A DNA stretch of 16,360 nt from an uncultured Collinsella sp. (GCA_900765115.1 CAAFQK010000067.1:1-16360), one strand, 5' to 3'; positions 1 through 6,803 are shown, numbered from the stretch's first letter. A program made the numbers and translations. The notes: generated from the sequence alone by a model not told the origin.

Positions 1-380
1 GATGCCGGGGCGAGACAGGTCGGATTTGAGGACGACCGAAGAGGCGTCAGCAGGTCAGTGGGTCATCGTCCCGGCATTCAGCATCAGGGTAGCGCTGCGA
101 CGCGGAAATCGCGCGCCGTTGCCGCGCCCCGCAGTGCCCGCTTCCCCCGAGAACAATTATCAGTGCAGGTAGACAGCTTGTCGATTTTCGAAAAAGCCGA
201 CTATGGTTGACCCCTGCGGCTTAAACGTAGTAGATAGGCCCTATTCGTGGCACAGCACTACTCCATCCCAAATTGGCACCCCGAGCCCTCGTGAGTTGCC
301 AACAAGCTGTTCGCCCAGCGCTTTATCCGCGCGGCATTTGGAAAATAGCACCACCGCAAAACCCGCAAGTAGCGCTTACT
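1..380. other. Gene-free left edge, structured and unassigned
   Basis: I recognise no gene here. The first 170 bases are G+C-rich and can fold (see the inverted repeat at 3-75). Short open frames exist: one runs from the window edge to a stop near 207, another starts at 2 and stops near 175. Neither translation resembles a protein family and neither has a ribosome binding site. Bases 200-380 are lower in G+C and include a weak TTGGCA/TGCCAA inverted repeat at 273-278 and 297-302. The left part may be the noncoding edge of an element or gene lying outside the window. Confidence 0.4.
3..75. repeat. Imperfect inverted repeat at left edge
   Basis: TGCCGGGGCGA at 3-13 is opposed by TCGTCCCGGCA at 65-75. 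Ten of eleven positions pair and the eleventh is G-U if transcribed rightward. A smaller GGTCG/CGACC stem (18-22 with 33-37) nests inside, and GTCAG is repeated directly at 46-50 and 54-58. The fold suggests a structured RNA or the end of a mobile element, but the window edge cuts off the context. Confidence 0.35.
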
Positions 381-460
381 TTGCTATATCTCACTATACT
401 TTGCTATATCTTGCTATACTTTGCTATATCTTGCTATACTTTGCTATATCTTGCTATATC
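381..460. repeat. Eight tandem 10-bp TTGCTATA repeats
   Basis: Eight copies of a 10-bp unit, TTGCTATATC or TTGCTATACT, lie head to tail without spacers. The last two bases alternate TC/CT over most of the array, so there is also a 20-bp period. Copy 2 (391-400) is the only one with a changed core (TCACTATACT). The array ends 19 bp before the preferred ATG of the ATPase gene. The units contain TATACT or TATATC, which resemble -10 elements, and TTGCTA, which resembles a -35. A TTGCTA and the TATACT or TATATC two units downstream are 18 bp apart, so the array can be read as overlapping promoters. The helical-turn period also fits cooperative protein binding. Confidence 0.9.
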
Positions 461-479
461 TTGAGCAAAGGTGGCTCAC

Positions 480-1571
480 ATGCAAACAAACCCTTTTAAG
501 CCCACAGCAGGTAAAACACCTCCCACGATTATCGGCCGCGAAGATGTGCTCGAAGAATTCAATGAGGGCCTCGTCAACGGGCCTGGTGCCCCGGGGCGCC
601 TAATGCGCATAGCCGGCGTCCGTGGAACGGGCAAGACGGTCCTCCTTGACGAGTGCTCACGTTTGGCGCAAAGCCATGGCTGGACGGTCATAAAAGAGGT
701 CGCAACCGAGGGACTTTGCCAGCGCATTCTCGAACAGCTGCAGCCCAAATTCCAGGCCAAACACGCCAGATTTGAGCCCACCGTAGCTGGCATATCCATC
801 GGCAGCATAGATATTGAGCGAATCGGCCCATCGCTACGCGACGCCATGAGACAGACAATATCCAAGAATGGAAATGGCCTGCTCATCACTCTCGACGAGG
901 TTCAAGACGCAGAGCTCGATGAGGTCCGAACGCTCTCCATTGCGATTCAGCAGGTTATCGGCGAAGACCTTGATATCGCCTTTGTTTTTGCTGGGCTGCC
1001 TTCGATGATTGAAAGCATCATCAACGGAAAGACACTTACGTTTTTGCGCCGTGCCCTCCCCTTTGATCTGAAGGCTGTGGCAGTAACCGAAGTGTCGTAC
1101 TCCCTCGAGGAAACCATTGAAGCGTCTGGCATGGAGTTGCAGCCAGGTATTGCCGGCCAACTTGCCGAGGCAACGCAAGGCTATCCTTTCATGATCCAAC
1201 TCGTTGGATACTACGCATGGCAGTTGGCAAGACGCGCACATACAGCGATTATTGGAGAAGAAGAAGCCGAGCGTGGCATTGCAACGGCACGCGAACGCTT
1301 CTGCGCCATGGTGATTGAGCCCGCGCTGCAGCGCATTCCGCCCACGTGCATCGCTTATCTGCTGAGCATGGCGTCTTTGGGGCAGACGAGCTCGACCAGC
1401 ATGGTTGCCGATGCCCTAAACAAAACGCCTCAACAGGTGAGCTCCGTCCGCAGCCGCCTGTTAAGAGAATCGATTATCGAGGCTCCTTCGTACGGCAAGG
1501 TCTCATTTGCCATCCCCTACATGCGCGACTACCTCTGCGAACACAAAGCCGAACTGGAAGTTGAACTGTAG
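480..1571 (+). CDS. AAA/ORC1-Cdc6-like ATP-binding protein
   Basis: A predicted cytosolic P-loop ATPase of the AAA_16 / archaeal-ATPase type; its cellular role is unknown. With the ATG at 480 it has 363 residues. Walker A GVRGTGKT is at about 46-53, Walker B LLITLDE ends at Asp139-Glu140, and a sensor-1-like strand FAGLPS is at about 170-175. The C-terminal 80 residues look like a winged helix, with a TSTSMVADALNKTPQQVSS turn followed by a basic helix. I prefer the ATG at 480 over the in-frame GTG at 471 because AAAGGTGG (467-474) sits 5 bp before the ATG. The gene stands alone, with a 10-bp repeat array upstream and dyads plus a terminator downstream. It uses some ATA codons and is less G+C-rich than its neighbours, which suggests acquisition. 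The ATPase fold is near certain; any role in replication, defence or regulation is inference. Confidence 0.85.
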   Translation: MQTNPFKPTAGKTPPTIIGREDVLEEFNEGLVNGPGAPGRLMRIAGVRGTGKTVLLDECSRLAQSHGWTVIKEVATEGLCQRILEQLQPKFQAKHARFEPTVAGISIGSIDIERIGPSLRDAMRQTISKNGNGLLITLDEVQDAELDEVRTLSIAIQQVIGEDLDIAFVFAGLPSMIESIINGKTLTFLRRALPFDLKAVAVTEVSYSLEETIEASGMELQPGIAGQLAEATQGYPFMIQLVGYYAWQLARRAHTAIIGEEEAERGIATARERFCAMVIEPALQRIPPTCIAYLLSMASLGQTSSTSMVADALNKTPQQVSSVRSRLLRESIIEAPSYGKVSFAIPYMRDYLCEHKAELEVEL

Positions 1572-1591
1572 AAACGGCAACTGCCCTGCAA

Positions 1592-1718
1592 GACGAAAAC
1601 CGTTTTCGTACGGATTTAAAGCAGACGTAAACGGTTTTCGTCTGTTTTACGTTCGGAAATAAGACGCAAATTGCACTTTCGTATGGTTTTACGCCAAACG
1701 CAACACGCTTTCGTCCGG
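1592..1718. repeat. Four degenerate GACGNAAA...TTTCGT dyads
   Basis: Directly after the ATPase stop codon lie four related dyads ending in TTTCGT, with the CGT at about 1607, 1639, 1680 and 1712 (steps of 32, 41 and 32 bp). The first is perfect: ACGAAAAC, one base, GTTTTCGT (1593-1609). The second is a 23-bp near-palindrome, CAGACGTAAAC / GTTTTCGTCTG (1622-1644), with one mismatch. The third and fourth are increasingly degenerate. None is followed by a usual T-tract. They could be binding sites for a dimeric protein or a decayed repeat family. Confidence 0.65.
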
Positions 1719-1745
1719 CTATGCGTCCCCAATCCAGACGAAAAA

Positions 1746-1777
1746 GGCCCCGAGCTCGTGTGAGCTCGGGGTTCTTT
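1746..1777 (+). terminator. Rho-independent terminator after the ATPase gene
   Basis: CCCCGAGCTC (1748-1757) and GAGCTCGGGG (1762-1771) form a perfect 10-bp stem with a GTGT loop, followed by TTCTTT. An A-run at 1741-1745 precedes the stem, so it may also stop transcription coming from the right on the - strand. Confidence 0.85.
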
Positions 1778-1859
1778 GTGCCGCACATCTATGAGAGGGA
1801 ATCGATGCGCACGGGCGCTACTCCATGTAGCCGCCCTGGGATGGCGGAAACCTCGTCAA

Positions 1860-1908
1860 TGGGGCCAGGTTTACATGCGCCAAGTTGGTGCAAAGTAACC
1901 TGCCCCCA
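1860..1908. repeat. 49-bp imperfect palindrome
   Basis: Two 24-nt arms flank one central base, and 18 of 24 positions are complementary; one further pair is G-U if transcribed rightward. The outer arm TGGGGCCAGGTT is matched by AACCTGCCCCCA with a single mismatch. It lies just beyond the stop codon of the oxidoreductase gene (1925). No T-tract follows on either strand, so it is a poor classical terminator. It may still protect a 3' end, or it may belong to a dispersed palindromic repeat family. Confidence 0.7.
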
Positions 1909-1924
1909 CGCAACAAGGGGTTGA

Positions 1925-3874
1925 CTAGAGCTCGCAGGCAACCTTGTAGCCATCGCCGATGGCATCGCGGATGTTGCCGCACTTGTTGGCATCGCCCAGC
2001 ACGTGGGTGGCAACGCCGGCAGCGGCAAGGTCGTCGGCCAGCTTGGTATTGGGACGATAACCCATGGCAAGCACCAGCGTATCGGCATCGGCGATGGTGT
2101 GGATCTCGCCATCCTTCTCATAGCTGATGGCATCCTCGGTAATCTCGGTCACCTTGGCCTCGGTCAGCACGTGGACGCCCTTGGAGAGCATGCGCGTGAT
2201 GAGCACCGCGCGACCGGCGCCACCTTCGTTGGCGGCGAGCGTCTTGGTCATCTCGATGACGGTGACGTCGCGGTTTGCCGGCGACAGGTCGTTGACCAGC
2301 GGAGCCAGATAGTCGGCCGTCTCGCAGCCGACGGTGCCGCCGCCCACGATGACGATCTTCTTGCCCGGGAAGGCATTGCCGCCCAGCAGGTCGTCAGCCG
2401 TCATGACCTGCTTAAAGCCCTGCATAAAGGCCGGAGCGATGGGCTCGGCGCCATAGGCCAGGACAACCTCATACCCGGCGTAGTCGCGCTGAATGTCCTC
2501 GGCAGTAAGCTCGGTGCCAAATACGCACTTCACGCCGGCCTCGGCCAGGCGACGATACTGATACTTGATCACGCGGGTGAGTTCCTGCTTTGCCGGCGGA
2601 ACGGCTGCGATACGCATCTCGCCGCCCGGCTCGTCCTGCTTATCCACGAGCACCACGTTGTGACCGCGCTTGGCGGCAATGAACGCCGCCTCCATGCCCG
2701 CGGGACCGGCGCCCACAACCAGTACGTTCTTGGCCTCGGCGGCAGGCTCGTAGCCGGCCTCGTCGCGCTCCACGTCCGGGTTGACGGTGCAGGAGATGCG
2801 CTTGCCGAACATAATGCCGTTCAGGCAGCGCAGGCAGCCAATGCAGGGACGGATATCATCGGCGTTACCGGCAGCGGCCTTATTGCAGAACTCGGCATCG
2901 CACAGATTGGCGCGGCCCATCATGCAGATGTCGGCAGCGCCGTCCTCGATCAGCTCCTCGGCAATCCATGCCTCGTTAATGCGGCCGACGGTAGCGACGG
3001 GAATGTTCACGTGCTTCTTAATCTCACGCGAGCAAGCGGCGTGCGAGGCCTGCTGCGTGCCAGCGGCGGGAATCGCAGAGCCGCGCTTGATGGTGGTGCC
3101 GCCCGACACGTGGATCATGTCGACGCCGGCCTTCTCCAAGCGACGCGAGACGTAGATCATGTCGTTGAGGGTCAGACCGCCATCGGTGTACTCGTCGCCC
3201 GAGATGCGGACGTCGATGATGAAGTCCTTGCCGCAGCGCTCGCGAATCTCGGCGATAACCTCGAGCAGGAAGCGCATGCGAGCATCGAGCGAGCCGCCGT
3301 ACTCGTCGGTACGCTTGTTGTAGAGCGGGGTCAAGAAACCGCCGAGCATGCCGTGGGCGTGCGCCGCATGGACTTCGACGCCGTCGACGCCAGCCTTCTG
3401 CATACGCACGGCAGCGTCGCCAAACTGATGCGTGAGCTCGTGGATTTCATCGACCGTGATAGGACGCGGCGCCTCGCGGGCATAGGACGGGCCCACAAAG
3501 GACGGAGCGATCAGGCGCGGCGTGCCCGGAATGTTAAAGGCCATGTAGGCGGGGTGGAAGAGCTGCGGCATGATCTTGCAGCCGTACTCGTGGACGGCTG
3601 CGGCGAGCTTTTCCCAGCCGGGGATAAACGTGTCGTCGTAGCAGCACATGTCACCCGGCAGATAGGTATAGGTGGGCTCGACCGTCACGACCTCGGTGAT
3701 GATGAGGCCCACACCACCCTTGGCGCGGGCGCGGTAGTGGTCGACCAAGTCGTCGGTCACATAGCCATGATCGGCCAGGTTCGTGGATACCGGCGGCATA
3801 AAGACGCGGTTCTTGACCTCGGTCGTACCGACCTTGATCGGGCTAAAGAGCATCGGGTAGGCGGATGACTCCAT
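1925..3874 (-). CDS. NADH:flavin oxidoreductase / enoate-reductase-like flavoprotein
   Basis: A 649-residue cytosolic multidomain reductase of the 2,4-dienoyl-CoA reductase / 2-enoate reductase / BaiCD-BaiH type. Members of this family reduce activated C=C bonds with NAD(P)H through FAD, a 4Fe-4S cluster and FMN. The N-terminal old-yellow-enzyme barrel (about 1-340) carries H169 and H172 and the signature NKRTDEYGGS (about 186-195). The cluster cysteines are C344, C347, C350 and C362. An FAD Rossmann motif GAGPAG is at 388-393 and an NAD motif GGGTVG at 511-516. The start was set at 3874 because AAAGGA sits 9 bp before that ATG; the frame is open 27 codons further upstream without a better site. 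The usual active-site Tyr after the HxxH pair appears replaced (AHAHGML). The substrate cannot be told from sequence. It is monocistronic, with a likely operator at 3904-3942. Confidence 0.9.
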   Translation of the reverse strand: MESSAYPMLFSPIKVGTTEVKNRVFMPPVSTNLADHGYVTDDLVDHYRARAKGGVGLIITEVVTVEPTYTYLPGDMCCYDDTFIPGWEKLAAAVHEYGCKIMPQLFHPAYMAFNIPGTPRLIAPSFVGPSYAREAPRPITVDEIHELTHQFGDAAVRMQKAGVDGVEVHAAHAHGMLGGFLTPLYNKRTDEYGGSLDARMRFLLEVIAEIRERCGKDFIIDVRISGDEYTDGGLTLNDMIYVSRRLEKAGVDMIHVSGGTTIKRGSAIPAAGTQQASHAACSREIKKHVNIPVATVGRINEAWIAEELIEDGAADICMMGRANLCDAEFCNKAAAGNADDIRPCIGCLRCLNGIMFGKRISCTVNPDVERDEAGYEPAAEAKNVLVVGAGPAGMEAAFIAAKRGHNVVLVDKQDEPGGEMRIAAVPPAKQELTRVIKYQYRRLAEAGVKCVFGTELTAEDIQRDYAGYEVVLAYGAEPIAPAFMQGFKQVMTADDLLGGNAFPGKKIVIVGGGTVGCETADYLAPLVNDLSPANRDVTVIEMTKTLAANEGGAGRAVLITRMLSKGVHVLTEAKVTEITEDAISYEKDGEIHTIADADTLVLAMGYRPNTKLADDLAAAGVATHVLGDANKCGNIRDAIGDGYKVACEL

Positions 3875-3903
3875 ACAGGCTTCCTTTCGTTTGAGCCGCT
3901 CGG

Positions 3904-3942
3904 CGGCAGTTGCTAACGTACTTATCCTATCAGCAACTGCCG
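3904..3942. promoter_or_regulatory. 11-bp inverted repeat, probable operator
   Basis: CGGCAGTTGCT (3904-3914) and AGCAACTGCCG (3932-3942) are perfect inverted repeats with a 17-bp A+T-rich spacer. The element lies 29 bp upstream of the oxidoreductase ATG and 34 bp after the stop codon of the small Cys-rich gene. No T-tract follows on the - strand, so an operator is more likely than a terminator. A -35-like TTGACT lies just upstream on the - strand (3955-3950), but I see no convincing -10 at standard spacing. Confidence 0.6.
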
Positions 3943-3976
3943 TATTCGCAGTCAAACATGCCCAAACGCCGGTCGA

Positions 3977-4177
3977 CTAATGAATACCGCGACCCAAGTC
4001 TTCGGCGATTTTGTCCACGCCCTTAAGTGCGGCGCACGTCTTTTTGTTGGAGCAATGTCCCGTGCAAGCGCCGCCCTGAGCGCAGTCGGCGCAGGTACCC
4101 TTACGGTAGATGCGCACGCACACGGCGACAAACGCAATACCGATAACAGCCAGTACAACAATATCGATAGGTGCCAT
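3977..4177 (-). CDS. FeoB-associated Cys-rich membrane protein
   Basis: A 66-residue peptide with one N-terminal membrane segment (about residues 4-21), then a basic stretch RIYRKG, then a cytosolic tail with five cysteines (C29, C32, C38, C42, C48) in the pattern CADCAQGGACTGHCSNKKTC. This matches the FeoB-associated Cys-rich membrane protein family. That family is found next to feoB and is thought to assist Fe(II) transport, by an unestablished mechanism. A strong GAGGAGG precedes the ATG by 7 bp. It lies downstream of feoB in the same direction but beyond the apparent feoB terminator (4291-4322). It is therefore expressed either by read-through or from its own promoter in the 110 bp before it, where I find no clear promoter. 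Confidence 0.85.
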   Translation of the reverse strand: MAPIDIVVLAVIGIAFVAVCVRIYRKGTCADCAQGGACTGHCSNKKTCAALKGVDKIAEDLGRGIH

Positions 4178-4290
4178 AGCAAGCCTCCTCTAGTTAACCA
4201 CCACTTACTTTACCCCATTCTCCACCTACCAAATAGGGACAGGTTTGTTTTGGTCGGTTTTATCTGCGGAAACGCCACATCTCTCCCACC

Positions 4291-4322
4291 AAAAAGCCCG
4301 AGTGTCGCTGGGACACCCGGGC
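4291..4322 (-). terminator. Rho-independent terminator of feoB
   Basis: Read leftward, GCCCGGGTGTC (4322-4312) pairs with GACACTCGGGC (4306-4296), an 11-bp stem with one G-U pair, and TTTTT (4295-4291) follows. It starts 30 bp after the feoB stop codon and separates feoB from the FeoB-associated small gene. Confidence 0.85.
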
Positions 4323-4352
4323 TCGTGGAAAGGGGTTAATCCTTATTCGGAC

Positions 4353-6680
4353 TTAAGCGGAAACTGCGGCGGAAGCAGTGTTGGTCTCGTCCTCATCGGT
4401 CCATGCATGCTTGGGCATGGGTCGGAAAATCTGGAAGAGCATCGCAACCAGCAGCACAATGGCCACAACCGTCCAGATACCAAACTGCCCAAGGACAAGC
4501 AGGTTGTAGAACTGGTTGATGAACAGGCCGATCACCCAAGCGAAGGCGCACTCGTAGCCGATGGCAATCGCGGTCCACTTGCCAGAGTCCATCTGGTTGC
4601 GGATGGTGCCAATGGCGGCAAAGCACGGAGCGCACAGCAGGTTGAAGGCGCCGAAGGCCACGCAAGCGCCCATGGTGGGGAACATGCCGGCAAACGCGGT
4701 CCACAGGCTCGGGTCGGTCTCGCCCGCGTCGGCGACGGACAGCAGCGAGCCGGCGGTGGCGACGACGTTCTCCTTGGCGACGAGGCCAGAGACGGTCAGT
4801 GCGGTTGCCTGCCAGGTGCTAAAGCCGAGCGGGGCGAAGATCCAAGCGACCAGGTTGCCCAGCATGGCGAGCACGGAGTAGTCCATGAACTCCTCGGGGA
4901 TGCCGTCCATCGCAGGCAGGAAGCCAAAGGAACCGTTGTAGCTACCAAAGTTGGAGAGGAACCAAACGACGACAGTGGACGCGAAGATGACCGTGCCGGC
5001 CTTCTTGATAAAGGCCCAGCAGCGCTCCCACACGTGCAGCGCCCAAGAGCGGATCGCCGGGAAGTGGTAAGCGGGAAGCTCCATAACGAACGGCGTCGGG
5101 CGACCGGCGAAGAGCTTGGTCTTCTTGAGCATCAGACCCGAGCCGATGACGGCAAAGACACCCAGGAAGTAGAAGAGCGGGCTGATCCACGCGGCGGTAG
5201 TGGAAGAATCGCCGATGATGGAGCCCATGAGCAGGGCGATGATCGGCAGCTTAGCGCCACAGGGGATGAACGTGGTGGTCATGACCGTCATGCGGCGGTC
5301 CTTCTCGTTCTCGATGGTCTTGGTGGCCATGACGCCAGGGACGCCGCAGCCCGAGGACACGAGCATGGGGATGAAGGACTTACCGGACAGGCCAAAGCGG
5401 CGGAACACGCGGTCCATGATGAAGGCGACGCGGGCCATATAGCCGCAGTCCTCCAGGAAGGACAGCATGACGAACAGCAGGAACATCTGCGGCACAAAGC
5501 CAAAGATGGCACCCAGGCCGCCGACGATACCGTCACAGACGAGCGAGTCGACCAGGCCACCGTCCTCGGTGCCGCCCGCCACGAGGGCATCGTGCACCAT
5601 AGTGGTAATACCCGGAACATACGGACCATACTGAGCCGGATCGACCGAATCAGCATCGTCGCCCGCAGCCTCGACGGCTGCGTCGTAGGCATCGCGGCCC
5701 TGACCGAGCACGTACCAACCATCGGTACCAAAGAGCTGGTCGTTGGTGAAGTCGGTCACCGTGCCGCCCAGGGTGGAGACGGCAATGTAGTACACGCAGA
5801 ACATGATGACCACAAAGATCGGCAGTCCCAGGATACGGTTGGTAACCACACGGTCGATCTTCTCGGAGGTGCTCATCTTGGCAGGAGCCTTGGTGAGGCA
5901 CTCGTCGATGATGTGGGCAATGACGCCGTAGCGCTCGCCGGTGATGATGGACTCGGCGTCATCGTCGCAGTCCTGCTCGCACTGAGCGACCAGCTCTTCG
6001 ACGCGAGCGGCCTTCTCCTTGGTGAGGTTGATGAGCTTGCAGGCGTCCGCATCGCGCTCGAACAGCTTGACGGCATAGTAGCGGCGCTTGTTGGCGGGGA
6101 CGCTTGCCGGCAGGTTGTTCTCGATGTGGTCCAGAACGTCCTCGATGGAGGAGTCGAACTTGTGCTCCGGCACCTGGCCCTTGGAAGCAGCGGACTTCTT
6201 AACCTGCTCGAAGAGCTCCGTGATGCCCTTGTTCTTAAGAGCGGAGATCATCATAACCGGGCAGCCGAGCTTCTTGGAAAGCTTGTCGGTGTCGATCTTG
6301 TCGCCGTTCTTCTCGACCAAGTCGGCCATGTTGAGGGCAACGACCACGGGCAGGCCGGTCTCGATGACCTGAAGCGCCAGGTACAGGTTGCGCTCGAGGT
6401 TGGTGGCATCGACAACTTGGACGACAACATCGGGCTCGCCGCTCATGAGGTAATCGCGCGAGCATTGCTCCTCGGGGCTGTAGGGGGAAAGCGAGTAGAT
6501 GCCAGGGAGGTCCGTGATGGTAACGTTCTTGTCGCTTAGGAGCTTGGCTTCCTTTTTCTCAACCGTGACGCCGGGCCAGTTGCCAACGTAGCCGTTGGCG
6601 CCGGTGATCAGGTTGAAAAGCGTGGTCTTGCCGCAGTTGGGGTTACCCGCCAGCGCGACATGGATCTGAGAATCCGCCAT
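4353..6680 (-). CDS. feoB: Ferrous iron transporter FeoB
   Basis: A 775-residue inner-membrane Fe(II) permease with an N-terminal G-protein domain, full length for the family. G motifs are all visible: G1 GNPNCGKT (12-19), G2 Thr39 in PGVTV, G3 DLPG (57-60), G4 NMAD (117-120) and G5 SAL (146-148). A helical insert follows, then the polytopic core from about residue 285. The core includes the SGCGVPG and FIPCGAKLP segments of the first Gate region and the GLVAKENVV segment of the second. The start is supported by AAGGAAGAAGGA just upstream on the - strand. The gene lies 123 bp downstream of feoA1; that gap holds a DtxR-like box over a promoter and a leader hairpin, so feoB can be transcribed separately. 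A terminator follows the stop. Confidence 0.97.
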   Translation of the reverse strand: MADSQIHVALAGNPNCGKTTLFNLITGANGYVGNWPGVTVEKKEAKLLSDKNVTITDLPGIYSLSPYSPEEQCSRDYLMSGEPDVVVQVVDATNLERNLYLALQVIETGLPVVVALNMADLVEKNGDKIDTDKLSKKLGCPVMMISALKNKGITELFEQVKKSAASKGQVPEHKFDSSIEDVLDHIENNLPASVPANKRRYYAVKLFERDADACKLINLTKEKAARVEELVAQCEQDCDDDAESIITGERYGVIAHIIDECLTKAPAKMSTSEKIDRVVTNRILGLPIFVVIMFCVYYIAVSTLGGTVTDFTNDQLFGTDGWYVLGQGRDAYDAAVEAAGDDADSVDPAQYGPYVPGITTMVHDALVAGGTEDGGLVDSLVCDGIVGGLGAIFGFVPQMFLLFVMLSFLEDCGYMARVAFIMDRVFRRFGLSGKSFIPMLVSSGCGVPGVMATKTIENEKDRRMTVMTTTFIPCGAKLPIIALLMGSIIGDSSTTAAWISPLFYFLGVFAVIGSGLMLKKTKLFAGRPTPFVMELPAYHFPAIRSWALHVWERCWAFIKKAGTVIFASTVVVWFLSNFGSYNGSFGFLPAMDGIPEEFMDYSVLAMLGNLVAWIFAPLGFSTWQATALTVSGLVAKENVVATAGSLLSVADAGETDPSLWTAFAGMFPTMGACVAFGAFNLLCAPCFAAIGTIRNQMDSGKWTAIAIGYECAFAWVIGLFINQFYNLLVLGQFGIWTVVAIVLLVAMLFQIFRPMPKHAWTDEDETNTASAAVSA

Positions 6681-6700
6681 TCAATCCTTCTTCCTTGTGT

Positions 6701-6726
6701 GCCTGCGCTGCTTTCTCCGCGCAGGC
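6701..6726 (-). other. Hairpin in the feoB leader
   Basis: GCCTGCGC (6701-6708) and GCGCAGGC (6719-6726) form a perfect 8-bp G+C-rich stem with a 10-nt loop. On the - strand it lies between the DtxR-like box and the feoB ribosome binding site. No T-tract follows, so it is either a leader stem that stabilises or attenuates the feoB mRNA, or a weak terminator for the feoA transcript. Confidence 0.55.
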
Positions 6727-6755
6727 TGGATAATGTGCTTCAAAGATGCTGCATT

Positions 6756-6775
6756 AAGTTAGAAAAACCTAACTT
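6756..6775. promoter_or_regulatory. DtxR/IdeR-like iron box upstream of feoB
   Basis: AAGTTAG, 6 bp, CTAACTT is a 20-bp interrupted palindrome. On the - strand it reads AAGTTAGGTTTTTCTAACTT, close to the TTAGGTTAG-type half-sites bound by iron-dependent DtxR/IdeR repressors. It overlaps the -10 of the candidate feoB promoter (6772-6799), a position suited to repression when iron is replete. The regulator itself is not in the window. Confidence 0.6.
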
Positions 6776-6799
6776 TATCTGCAGAAATATACGTCGCAA
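6772..6799 (-). promoter_or_regulatory. Candidate feoB promoter
   Basis: On the - strand, TTGCGA (6799-6794), a 16-bp spacer and TAAAGT (6777-6772) make a moderate sigma70-like promoter, with four of six matches in each hexamer. The -10 overlaps the DtxR-like palindrome. It lies just downstream of the feoA1 stop codon. Confidence 0.4.
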
Positions 6800-6803
6800 G
6801 CCC

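Noticed and set aside
381..460. CRISPR array
   Set aside because: The repeats are 10 bp and contiguous with no spacers, and no cas gene is present.
203..499. 98-codon open frame running through the 10-bp repeats
   Set aside because: The C-terminal half is a repeated YLAISCYILLY translation of the repeat DNA, there is no ribosome binding site, and it overlaps the ATPase start.
471..1571. GTG start of the ATPase at 471
   Set aside because: AAAGGTGG overlaps that GTG and is correctly spaced only for the ATG at 480.
2003..3868. 621-codon open frame on the + strand opposite the oxidoreductase
   Set aside because: The translation is low-complexity and His/Gly/Asp-rich, typical of the reverse strand of high-G+C genes. 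The - frame has clear FMN, cluster and FAD motifs.
4245..6539. 764-codon open frame on the + strand opposite feoB
   Set aside because: Antisense shadow. FeoB G motifs and membrane segments on the - strand are unambiguous.
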